Shown here piece after piece: positions 44,800-55,551 of a stretch of DNA of 64,000 bases. The stretch's first letter is position 1. Each line of letters opens with the position of its first letter. The translations under genes and the position numbers were made by a program. The notes under the pieces were generated by a model. That model had not been told where the DNA came from. It made no database searches and was given only the letters and a program-made list of their open reading frames with translations. Source of the stretch: Spongilla lacustris (taxonomy: Eukaryota; Porifera; Demospongiae; Spongillida; Spongillidae); NCBI GenBank assembly GCA_949361645.1, contig OX442416.1, forward strand, positions 13,715,835 to 13,779,834, given 5' to 3'.

Positions 44800-47030
44800 C
44801 TTTATCTTACCACCCTATATGCATGCATCCACAGAAGAACGTTCAGTTGCTCACTGGATAAAGGGGAATCAAGAGGGGAAAGTATGAAAAACCATTAGGT
44901 GCTCAACACATACTTTCTACTAATTCCTCTGTCTGTTGTCTCATTTGGTGATTGGCCAGATTGGAGCACAGCTATACATGTACATGTACCAATTTTTCAA
45001 GACTCTGGCCAGAATGGTGGCCAATAGGTCAGGTCAGCCAGCCTCATCAGTGTCTTGCTGGCTATAATAAGGCTTGTGCAACGTTTGCAAGGAAGCCTAT
45101 AATTTGTTTGTTGTACACTGAGTTATTTGTGATTGTAATCATGCTAGTCATAATGCAGAGATTATATAATAATGGTAGCCCAGAGCTGCTTGATATTCAC
45201 CCTTGTAGTATGAGATCTCAAGTAAGTGAATCATCTAGTGGATTTAGCCTAATTCATTCACGGGCCCCCGGCCACCTCATTGGCATAGCTCTAACCTACC
45301 TTTACCACTTGCAACCGCCTTCAGTCAACCAGTTCTCAAAGCTCCTTGATTGATGTGGTCACGATTCGTCTTCCCATGCACTCCCATCTGATCCAGTCTT
45401 AGGCAAGTAAATAATATCCTCATAGCAGAAAGAGCCACTACTCAGTGTTATGTTTCTTGGCTGAGGAGAATAGCAGGGAAATGTATGTGTGCCTTGTTGA
45501 AAGACAAGCCCCTGAAATTGGGTGTGGAAAGTTGATGTGCAAAACTCTTTTAATGTTGTCCCCAGACCGGACGAATGTGCTACATTTTTCCCAGAGCTCA
45601 TACTTGGTTCTATGGGTCCCACCCCCATGTTATGGCATCTACTTGGCCAGATCAATTCTGAATCTGGAGTGCAGCAAGCTGACCTCTGGGTCCTTTTCTT
45701 TTTGCATTAGTGCTTCACAAGCTGGTAGCAAGCCTGGAAGCTGATGATGAATGCTTTGACGTCCTCCTTCAAGCCTGGTACCTAGATTTTGTAGCACTGG
45801 CTGGTAGCCGCCCAGCTGTGCTGTGGGCTGAACCTGGCTAAGTGTGAGTTATTTAGTACAAAGGGCAACACCTGATGTGAGGTGCTCACTCCTGCATGCC
45901 TAGCCCAGACATCCTCAGTGCACCAACTGGTGATTACTTGCACTGTTCTAATAAATGTGCAGAATTCAGGTTGCTACATGTATCTGGGCTGGCTGCAGTC
46001 AATCTCCAGGTAGCAGTTACTGTAGGATGGTCCGCATAGCAAGAGTCACACCACCCAGCCTATATAGCTAGCCTCAGACACTCTGAGGTTCTTTGATGAG
46101 GAAGACCAACAGTGCTATGACAGCTATATGATTGAAATTTGGTGGTGTAGGCCTTCACTCTGTCTCACTTCAGGCTGCTGCTGCCTTCATTGCATCCGCT
46201 TTGGCAATGCTGACAGTATCCATCTTCAGCAGGCAGCAATGGCGTTTAACTCCCAGGTCTCACTTCCCAATGCCATCTCAGGTAATTCTGCTCTGGCCTC
46301 TCCATGTCCTACCCAGATGGTTTTGTCAGGAATGATCGAGGACCAACGTTATTCCACCTTGTTGGAGTCTTCCTCTTACACCAACAGAGCTCGTCTCCTG
46401 TCAGTGGCAGCCCCTCATTCTTCCTCTTGGCTATCAGTGGTCCTCAAGACCAGTGAGTACTATATGGCCATAAAGTGGTTGATCCATATGTCCATTCTAC
46501 TCCTGCAGGGAAACTAGTACACCATAACCAGTAGCAGGATGATGAGGTATTTGACCTCTGTCATCATTCCCACCTGAGCGTTAGTGTGGAGAGGGGCCAT
46601 CGTCTTACTAGAGACCCTGATCAGGCCGTACATTCTCATTGCCGGATGGGACAGAGGCAAACCTGCTGCACTGGACATCACTATCACATCACCCTTCTGC
46701 CAGGCCATCTTAGGTGAGTCATGTCACCAAGCTGGTGCAGCAGTCCTTGCAGCAGAGACCCGTAAACTACACTCCAATGGACCCAAATGCCAGGAGTTAG
46801 GTTGGTCCTACATTCCATTGGTAGTGGAGACATATGGAAATTGGGGCAAAGAAGCCCAGGATACCATCTCCAGGCTGGCATCTCACCTGGCCCTTCACCA
46901 GTTATCACCCAAGTCATCAGTGGTGGCTGAGATTTATGGGCCGATGATTGAATATGGCCATGATCCAGTCCATTTGCCGGAGCCATCCTGGCTAGGAAGC
47001 TCCCACCCTCCTCCCCATCCTGGCTAGGAA
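44800..47030 (+). pseudogene. LINE-like reverse transcriptase relic (block III copy)
   Basis: The plus strand holds, in order and in shifting frames: PRPDECATFFPEL, ESGVQQADL (box B, with the GD lost), LVLHKLVASLEADDECFDVLLQAWYLD (box C region), LNLAKCELFSTKGNT, then KFGGVGLHSVSLQAAAAFIASA, ARLLSVAAPHSSSWLSVV, and a C-terminal part with AALDITITSPF, AAETRKLHSNGPKCQE and YIPLVVETYGNWG. This is the near-complete back half of a LINE-like ORF2. Three GGCTAGGAAGCTCCCACCCT repeats follow at 46,988-47,075. It is broken throughout. Confidence 0.7.
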
Positions 47031-47436
47031 GCTCCCACCCTCCTCCCCATCCTGGCTAGGAAGCTCCCACCCTCCTAACTGCTTATGTTGGTGTCTGGTG
47101 TAATGTATTATACAGCGTATATGTAATGTTCTAATAACCACACAAATTTTAGTATTGATAATAATGATAATAATACATCTATAATGTGTCCCCATAACAT
47201 GCTCAATCCCATTGACCAAGATACTGTAAGTTGTAAATTTGTAAATTCATTGCATCCAATGAACCTCTCCGAGAAACACAATCCAGGAACTCAACAGTCA
47301 ACATTCAGAGGTTGAAAAACTAGTCCCCTCCACAAACCTACATGTGTAAGTGATCTATCCTTGAAAGGATTGTATACATAAAATCCCGGGCAACCAAACA
47401 AATGCAAATGACGCTTTTTTATTTCCTTTCTGGAGA

Positions 47437-47504
47437 CGCCCCCGCCCAATCAATCAATAATCAAAGTTAATTTTGTCACGCGTCACCTGGTACCAGCAAA
47501 ACAA
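47437..47504 (+). promoter_or_regulatory. Conserved proximal upstream element of receptor 5
   Basis: Nearly identical to the element before receptors 2 and 3, including AATCAATAATCAAAGTTAAT and GTCACGCGTCACCTGGTACC. Confidence 0.4.
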
Positions 47505-48440
47505 ATGAATTCTTCCTTTGATACCTTCTCTTCTCGAATCATATTTAGCACAATCAACGGTGTTTCTGTACTCGTGTGCCTACTGGCAGCCATCTTGGTG
47601 TTTGGTCTGAAGCTGCACAAAAGGGTCGTCTATCGACTGGCACTTTATCAAGTACTTTCTTCGCTGGCTCTATCGGTTGTGTGGCTGTTAGGTACCATTG
47701 ACCTATTCAAATAAAATGATGACCCATACTCCTACGGTCATTTCTGCGTCGCAGTTGGATGGTTCAATATGTACGCACAATGGACGAAGCTACTCTTCAC
47801 GATGTGGGTAACGTTCCACCTCTTCTGTTTTGCGGTACTCCACAAGAACCTGAAGAGGCTAGAAGTGTTGTACGTTGTGACCTCGCTAGTCGTACCAGCG
47901 GTGATAGCTTGTGTGCCTCTTACAAACCACTCCTACGCATCTAGTGAAATATGTTATATTTCCGGGCCGACAAACGATAGCCATCACGTTGGCCTCATTG
48001 AAAAGGTCGCACTGTGGGATGCTCCAGCGATGATTATACTCCTAGCTGCATCCACAGCTATGATTACCATGGTGATAAAACTGGTGAGCTCGAAGTCACA
48101 GTTATATGTGCATGTACATGTATATGAACCAATCACGGATGGTGACCAGGTCACTAAGGCACTTAAACAACTTCTTCCGTTGGTTGTGTTTCCAATACTG
48201 TTTTTTATCTTCATCATACCACTACTCGTATATGACATCTACACTGCTCGAAACCCAGATCATTACCCAATGTTACTAATTATTATTTCAGTATTCGACC
48301 CTATGTGGACCTTATCTTCAGGTGTGGCCTTACTAGTCCACATCTCTGTCGCTAGATACATATCAAGGAAGAGGAGGATGTATTCTTCTCCTATTTGTCT
48401 TCAGGAAGGACATGGCTCTACTTTTGAAAGTAGAAATTAA
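47505..48440 (+). pseudogene. Seven-pass receptor 5 with one nonsense codon
   Basis: The frame runs from the MNSS start through helix 2 to GTIDLFK, where TAC of the paralogues (FKYNDD or SEYNDD) is TAA at 47,712-47,714. Beyond it the same frame stays open to 48,440 and encodes helices 3-7 and the GHGSTFESRN tail without further damage. The receptor loop between helices 5 and 6 carries a small insertion (YVHVHV) made by ACATGT-type repeats. A single recent nonsense mutation or an assembly error would explain this. A downstream ATG could not yield a normal seven-helix protein. Confidence 0.88.
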
Positions 48441-51400
48441 TGGAACTGTGCAGCAATAACACCTACATGTACATCACATAACAAGAAGAATATGATATTT
48501 TGTAGTCCCCCCCCTTTTTTTCATGGAACCTTTTCAAATATTTTGAATTGTTTGTGAAAGTTAACCCCCCCCCCCCCCCTGCAGCATGTGCAAATCCAAA
48601 TGGAAGTTTTAGCTTTTAGTTGACAGGGAATAAAAATACATAGATTGTGGGAGTGGTCTTTGGCATAGTCAACGACATACTCAACCTATTGATGCCGTGT
48701 CCCTAACTGCATCGGATGTTAGGCAAGCCAGCTGCCTTGGGCATTGTTGTCATATCACCATATAATCCCAAGTACCTAGAAGCAGAATATAAGCAAAGAA
48801 CCAATCAGTGAGGACAAATATATGGAACTTGGTAGGTGGAAGTGTGCCCCACTAGCTGTGGAATCATAGGGGTGTTGGGGGACTGAAGCTAAGCAACACT
48901 TGGCACAATTGGCTTCAGTTCTCTAACCGTCTTGACAACTATTCCTTCTATGTATGTGCATACATTGTACATTTATAATGATAATTATAAATGTAATAAT
49001 AACAAATAACTACTTGGGGTACTATTTCACTCCTCATGAGTGGAGAGCTGTGACTATGTGGTGGATTGGAGCTGATGTAAATCCAGTGCCCATTTTAATA
49101 GTAGCAAACGTCAAGACAAATGCAATTCCAATTCAGTTCTAAGAGCCCATATCATCATTCAGCAGACAGGACCTGAGCCGGCCTCTCTTCGCTAGGATAT
49201 AAATTATGCCTGTTTCAATTATCCCTTTCTCTCCAATTCCAAACTTTGAACCATTAGTCTCTAATGAGTTTTGTTCCCATTTTGTCACCATGAAGATTTC
49301 TGAGATGGTAATCAAGACAGGCTGTACCGAACTATACTAAATCTGAGGGCATCGTGCACATAACAAATCCATTGCTGCTGAACATAGGAGGCAAACAAGG
49401 CGGCCACAGAGGAGTGATGGAATAGTGCCAGAGAACATAATCCAAATCCTCCTCTACTGGGGCTATTAACCATTGGTTGATGATGTTCTGAAAAACAGCG
49501 GCAAACAAGTTTATCAAATGTGTTGCCCCCTATAGCTATGCATGTAGGAGCTGTATGGAAAAGCCTCCATACAAAATGGATAGGACAAATCACTGTGTGA
49601 GTCCTGTAGTTGGAGCAGATCAGGGCAATAGACAGTGTAATGAGTACTGGCAACACATACACATTCAGACACTATAGCCAACTATTCCATTAACGTATAA
49701 ACTGTGTTTTGTTAGGCAATGGTATAACGTATATGCCGTTGCATAACACTATATTTACAATATGTTTACTTTACAAATTATATTTATAACCTTTAGAAAA
49801 ACCCAACTATTTGATTCCTTGTCCTATGCACATAAAGGCATGGCTACTCTGTATCCCCCCCCACACACACACACACCCACACAGCTGAGCTGCTTGGTTG
49901 ACTGGCTGTCAATTTGGGTTTAATTAAATATGACAATGACAATTAAGTCGCACACTGCTATGAAATGGTGGCTTGGAATAACCCCTCCTGGCATATCGGA
50001 TCATGCTTATTGTGCCCGGAGAAGATCATAGATCCCTTTGTGCCATCATGTAAAGTAGGAGGTGACGTAACCACATATCACAATCATCTGCACAATACTA
50101 TATATACATGCAGTGCTTGCTGGACATAACTTGGCTCTGATGGACTCCAAACTAATCCTGTGACTATGTACACTCAGCAGCATTTGATGTCACTGTAAAA
50201 TTCCCTGTTAGATTCCAGTATTGTGGTGCATCTGGCTGCCAAGGCTGCACTGGATGGATTTTGTGTTGACCCCCTTTGCTGTAGAATGGCACTTGGGGAA
50301 TAGACGCATGTAATGGTTTGTCCTTTTTGACCAAGTCCAAGTTTCTTGGCAATAGAATCTTTTTGGCTGGTTTAGTTTCATCCTGATTCAATGCAAGAGC
50401 CATTCTCGCTATGTCAGGCCACGACTAAATGTTTTGTTTCTTATTTGTTTCACAATTGTAATCCTTGTCATTTCTTTTAATTATACAAACAATAATTTAT
50501 AATACATCTAACATCAATAACTATTACACCAAGAATAAATTCAGGAAAAAGTTACGTGGCCGTAGCAACACGAGACATGTGTTTAAGCGACCATATAGTT
50601 CATGTAGAATAACTGATTTGGGCTTTTGAAGCCTGATGGAAAGCCTCGAAGCCAGCTGGGAGAAACAGGCCATGGCCTCAGGTCCCCATGCTCCATATAT
50701 ATGTTTCAGTCACCAGGGGGACACAAACCCAACCCAGATCTCCACATTTGTCATCATTAGCTGAGTGCTTCCTGACCTCTCCAGCCTCCTGCACAAACCC
50801 CCGCTTCTGACAAAGTAAGTGTATTAAGCGGTGAGGTCACACAGATGTCGAAGGCTACTGGCCTGCCTCTATTAAATTTTTTATCTTGCTATTACACATA
50901 CATAAAAGTACACACAAAGCTCACCCACCTAATGCAAAAGGTGGCAGTAGAAACGAGTCAGAATGGCATGAGCATTAGCTCTAATTATATGAAAGCCTTA
51001 GATTTGATGGTATTTCCACGAATGGCTATAAGCTTAGCTACTTGTGAGAAAACCCTCAAAGCCTCCAGGCCACATGCATGCAATACATTTCCAACACTTC
51101 ATACATTTCGTGTCATTTTGAGAGTGCCGGTTTTCTGACCTCAGCTGCTCTGCCTCAACACCTGAATACATGCAATGCCAGCTACCATAACAGTACTAGA
51201 ATTGAACAGAGATAGACATTGAAGGCTGCTGAGATGCCAATAGGTCACTAGGATATCTGCTGGTCAGGTTCTTGAGCTGTCCTGGCCCCACTACACTGAA
51301 GCCACCTCTATACTGGAAGTATTGAGAGCACATTATAGGTATTATGCCTCAAGGTGAAATCACTGCATAATGATATCCTAGTGTTACCCGTAATATAAGA

Positions 51401-51773
51401 AATCACCTTTTACTGATCGGTAATGAATAGGTAAAGTGTCTTACCCGGCCATGCAGTAATTATAAGTGATAAGGACAATACAAGAGTCAATTTTCTTATT
51501 GGTCCAAACTTCAAAGACTATATAGTGGTTAATTGAGCCTTGCATATGCAGGCGGGATCAGTTTAAGGGTGCACACCCTATAACCATCCAGACAGTCCTT
51601 AAACCAGTTTTTTTTTATGTGGTTGCCTATGCATTTAAAATACTACACATACATCAATTGCTGTATATGTATAGGGTGTGCAACCAAATAGTCAGTTCAT
51701 TTATAGCAACTTTGAAGTGCTATGCAATCATGCATAATTATTAATCATAATTATTAATATGGTTGTAAGTAAC
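48441..51773. other. Duplicated 3' flank of receptor 5, no intact gene
   Basis: Collinear with 22,454-25,830. Holds the minus-strand retroelement relic at 49,330-49,690 and the unoccupied site of the block I retroelement near 51,740-51,773. Confidence 0.6.
49330..49690 (-). pseudogene. Retroelement C-terminal relic (block III copy)
   Basis: Minus-strand frame reads VWRLFHTAPTCIAIGGNTFDKLVCRCF, HHQPMVNSP and GGFGLCSLALFHHSSVAALFAS. The GGxGLxS box and following helix match the other LINE-like relics here. The block I copy has an extra frameshift. Confidence 0.5.
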
Positions 51774-52472
51774 TCACAACCTAACCTCGTCCCCAGGCCC
51801 TTTTTATTTTGAACTTAATGAGAGCGATTCATTTTTTCGCTCCTGTAACTTTAATATATATGAAATAGTGTATAAAATGTATAGAAATAGCCTTTTTCAG
51901 GGTTGGCGAGTAATGAGAATAGAATTATGCACTGCCCTCAGTAATAAATTGGTCATGGAAAATTATTACATGTACACAGATCAATAGTCATGCATGTGAG
52001 AAATGCAACAAACTGAGTCACTCTAACACTGCATGGTAAACATCATTGCATGCGGTTATTAAACCATGCACTGCAACCACTGGCTTATATTAAGGGGCAT
52101 GAAAAGCACTTCCTCCTCTCTGTTAGATGAATTTGTTGGTTGAGCGCATACCATGCATACAGGTCATCCAGCTGATCGGAGATCTCGTACTCCCAAAGCT
52201 CAGCCACTTGTACAGTTTGGAAATGGGAATGTTTTGTCACACATTATTGTCTTGAAATGAGCAATCATTGCATGTATATATATATACAATAAATAATAAT
52301 AATAATAATATATATTATATATCCTGTAGCTGATATAGTGGTTAGAACTATACAAGTAATTAGATTAATGGATTGACTCCACACGGCACGTGCCCCGGCC
52401 GTGGCACAAGCTGCATTACAACCCCGTCCGAAAGCTGTAACTGATGCACATCAATATCCAGCATGGTGGCGG

Positions 52473-53349
52473 TTATGTACTGAATGCAACCTTCCCTCTT
52501 TCGTGATCATCGAGACCCGATCTTGGCCTCGGGTGCCTTCTAAGGACGATCCCGACGACAACTGCCGCAGCGGTAATGCAAAGCAGTCCTAATACAACTG
52601 TGATGACGTAATACGGTTCCCGTCCTGTAGAGTAAAGTACTTGTTGATAACACAAGCATTATACATGTATGCGCATCATCACGCATGCATGCATGCTTGT
52701 ACTAACCGTTTATAACTACTCCATCAGCAGACTGAGAAACATGCAGTTGCGTGGAATGAATCTCATTCTCGGACTCCGGTTCTTTCGCTGAGACTGTTGC
52801 CGAGGGTGATACAGCGATCTCAGGGCTAGGCTGACCATTACTGTAGCGTTGTGTAAGCTTCGCCGTACAGTTCTCGCCATGGCAGTTGCAATAAAATATG
52901 TTCTGCTGTGCCGTTGCCACTCCCTCTCCGACACAGTCGTAATTCGACGTGCCGTTGTCACATACGCTCAGAGAGGACAGAGCAACGCAGATCGACGCGT
53001 GTGTGTATTGACCTGTGACGGGCGAGCGGACGTACGCCCCGGAGCATGTCTCGCAGTTTCCACACTGCACGACGCTGCAACCTGAAACGTCGGCCGAGCA
53101 ATGCAGCGACCCGCTGCTCGAAAGGTTCCCGGCGATCACCAACGTGCACGTAGCCGGAACGGTGACGCACGAGAGGCAGCTCTCAGCTCTGCAGTCGCGA
53201 ATCCGCTCGAAGGTATTTGCATCTAGTGCGCAGCCGCGGGAATCTTCAGGCAGTACCGCCACACAAGTCTCATGCAGCGATGCCAACACGATCAGGAGAG
53301 CTATAAACATTGTCCAGAGTACATTTGACATGTAGATTGATAATTCCAT
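52473..53349 (-). CDS. Cys-rich single-pass membrane protein, paralogue C (2 exons)
   Basis: Minus-strand exons 53,349-52,707 and 52,624-52,473 give 264 residues (258 if translation starts at the second ATG, 53,331, which leaves a more typical signal peptide MSNVLWTMFIALLIVLASL). The intron is in phase 1 with donor GTTAGT and acceptor CTCTACAG, at the same place as the last intron of genes A and B. The ectodomain has CRAESCLSC, CGNCETC and CNCHGENCTAKL, matching the cysteine frame of A and B. A Ser/Pro-rich stalk follows. Exon 2 has a membrane helix (VITVVLGLLCITAAAVVVGI), then RRHPRPR and a short tail. The intron inside the signal peptide of A and B is absent here. Function unknown. Confidence 0.82.
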
Positions 53350-54966
53350 TCAAGATTTGGCCCCACTTTGCGTCGATCAGTCCAACTAGGTCTACTTTAT
53401 ATCGACACGTGGGCGTGTCCCTTTTACGTGCAGGTTAAGTCGTTGTACGTCAGCCGATGTTTACAGTGCATTCCTCGTATTGAGTACCAATATTTAATTA
53501 TAAAATGTGTATATATTGCACTTCTTTACTATAGGCTCTGAACGTCGTCACATAAATTGACATAATTATTACTAATATACCGGTAAGATAGGTATATCAG
53601 ATCATATCTAAGGATGTCTCACTTCTTATCAAGGAGATTGACAAGGAACATTACTCCTCATGCATGATCATCATGCACTACGCACACCTAAACATGAGAG
53701 AAACATTCCCATGTGTTCGATACTGTAACACAGCCTCATTAGTGCCACCTGGAATCTTTTATATGGGCCTCACTTTGATCAAAAAAAGTATTATTTTAAT
53801 TTAGATTTCTTTTGGCATGGTAATGCGCATACATGCTGGCAGAGCTTGGCACTTCCCACAAAGGCAAAGCTTTCTGACACCTATGTTTTAGGGTGTCATG
53901 TAGATTCTTTGCCAAACTATTCAGTTACAGAAAATGATTATTTCATCTCTGATACCAGAGGATCGATATATTTTCACTTATATTTTTATATCAATTCTGC
54001 TGCCAATTCAATGCCCATGCATCCATCTGATGGTCAGATTTAATTCATAAAATAGATATAATAAAGCTACCCCACGCGCTCGTGAATTATTTTGTAGACG
54101 TCACATAAACAGAATTCAGCAGCAAGAGGATCGAATAACTGCAGATTATTTTTTCATACCATGCAAGCGGAAAGAAGCAGAACTAGCTTGGAAAGGTAGG
54201 GGGGGGGGTCAACTTCCCCCCCCCCCCCCAGTATATAAATCAATTCCCTATCCGCTTCTTTTGCTCAGAGCCATGTTCAGCCACTCCCTGGTAAATATCA
54301 GGAGTGTATTACGACTTGAGACAAAGAAAACAAGGTGTTCAGTATGGGTTGCAGATTCACTGACTAGAAGTTTATTCATTCATTGCCACAACCATGAGTG
54401 GATGTATACTGTACTTGCATATTTTCAAGAAATCTATTGATAAAATACAAGATTAACACCTGTTTGTATACTCTTAGCTTACTGATGTCCACGGGCAACA
54501 TACATAGCTTGCTGGAATGCACATGTGCACACTATACGTTACTTATGTCCGAATATGGCATAGCTGGATGGAACTGGAAGTTCTGAACAATTGATTGCAT
54601 GACATCAATTTAGTAAGCTACATACTAGTAGATATATATATAGATCTCATAAAACATGCACCCACCCTCAAGCTGCAAAAGTTGTGGTCGCACTGGCACA
54701 GATCAGTTACCCTAGCCAATTAAACGAAAACAAGCAGTTGTAAATTTAAGTCTCGTGAATGATGTAGGAATAATCCAACAGGAGTTGCCATTCAGCGTTT
54801 CTTTATACATGAATCGTGTGCCTTTTAACTTAACATCAGTCCTTCCTACAGTACACAGTGTAAGACTGATGTTAAGTGTCACACGCAAAAGTACACAAAA
54901 CTCATGAGATAATTACAACGCACTTCAAGAGAAAATTCGCAACGGTTTCTCAGTTTGATGCAACGG
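53350..54966. other. Intergenic, no gene recognised
   Basis: 5' flank of gene C and 3' flank of MRPL32. A C-run at 54,218-54,229 and short frames without family signal. An inverted pair ACTTAACATCAGTC / GACTGATGTTAAGT lies at about 54,828-54,880. Confidence 0.55.
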
Positions 54967-55470
54967 TCATTTTGCCGAGTTTGATGGCAAGGCGCTTTCC
55001 TTCAGCTTTGAATTCTCCTTTTTAGCCAGTCTTTGTCTCCTGAGGGCCGCAGTCTTCTCCAACGTCTCCTTCAGGCAATGCCCACACAACACGTGCATAA
55101 GTTTGAAATTTCCGCACGTTGTGCACGTGGAGTAGTGTCTGATGGGCTTAAGGTACTTGTGCGCCATCCTCATCCGCTTCCGCGAGTGCGAGACCCTCTT
55201 CTTGGGCGCAGCCATCCACAGAAGCCCATCCCATGAGTCCCCTCCAGCGCTTGGCAACGACAGCGACAGTGCGGAGAACGTTTCTAATTGATGCGCATCG
55301 TCGTCCCCGCCTTCGCAGCCGGGCGGTATTTGGACAGGTGGTACCTGGATGCCGGCAAAGGCGGCCGCTCTGTAAAGGAAGGAAGACCTTAGCAGCTCCT
55401 GCGAAGAGAGAGCCGCGCTACGGACATAGGACTTTGCAAGCCTCAGCAAAGATACTAGCTGTTGGGTCAT
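54967..55470 (-). CDS. MRPL32: Mitochondrial large-subunit ribosomal protein bL32m
   Basis: The 167-residue single-exon protein begins MTQQLVSLLRLAKSYVRSAA, a basic amphipathic mitochondrial presequence. The mature domain starts at about residue 85 with LWMAAPKKRVSHSRKRMR, the hallmark APK start of bacterial-type L32, and carries a zinc site with Cys116, Cys119, Cys129 and Cys132 (CTTCGNFKLMHVLCGHC). The tail is Lys-rich. In animals the presequence is removed by the m-AAA protease before assembly into the 39S subunit; that is family knowledge. The frame stays open upstream to 55,563, but the ATG at 55,470 gives the expected targeting sequence and leaves RPE clear. Head to head with RPE. Confidence 0.93.
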   Translation of the reverse strand: MTQQLVSLLRLAKSYVRSAALSSQELLRSSFLYRAAAFAGIQVPPVQIPPGCEGGDDDAHQLETFSALSLSLPSAGGDSWDGLLWMAAPKKRVSHSRKRMRMAHKYLKPIRHYSTCTTCGNFKLMHVLCGHCLKETLEKTAALRRQRLAKKENSKLKESALPSNSAK

Positions 55471-55551
55471 TACAAATAACCTGCAATAACTACAAATAAT
55501 TTTGATAGTCCCCGGCCCGTTTTTTGTGCATGCTTTATCAAATAGTCTGCG
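55471..55551. promoter_or_regulatory. Shared 81-bp MRPL32/RPE intergenic region
   Basis: Only 81 bases separate the two start codons, so 5' untranslated regions and promoters must overlap or share elements. No TATA box is present; the CCCCGGCCCG word is the only GC-rich motif. Confidence 0.6.

Larger units (their letters stand above)
42237..52282. repeat. Segmental duplication block III (receptors 4 and 5)
   Basis: Paralogous to block I as described there. It has a 1,423-bp stretch (45,941-47,363) missing in block I and lacks the block I retroelement. Confidence 0.85.

Noticed and set aside
52328..52400. tRNA-like sequence (TATAGTGGTTAGAAC followed by GGATTGACTCC)
   Set aside because: It loosely resembles A and B boxes, but I could not form a cloverleaf with acceptor pairing. 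At most a decayed tRNA-derived SINE.
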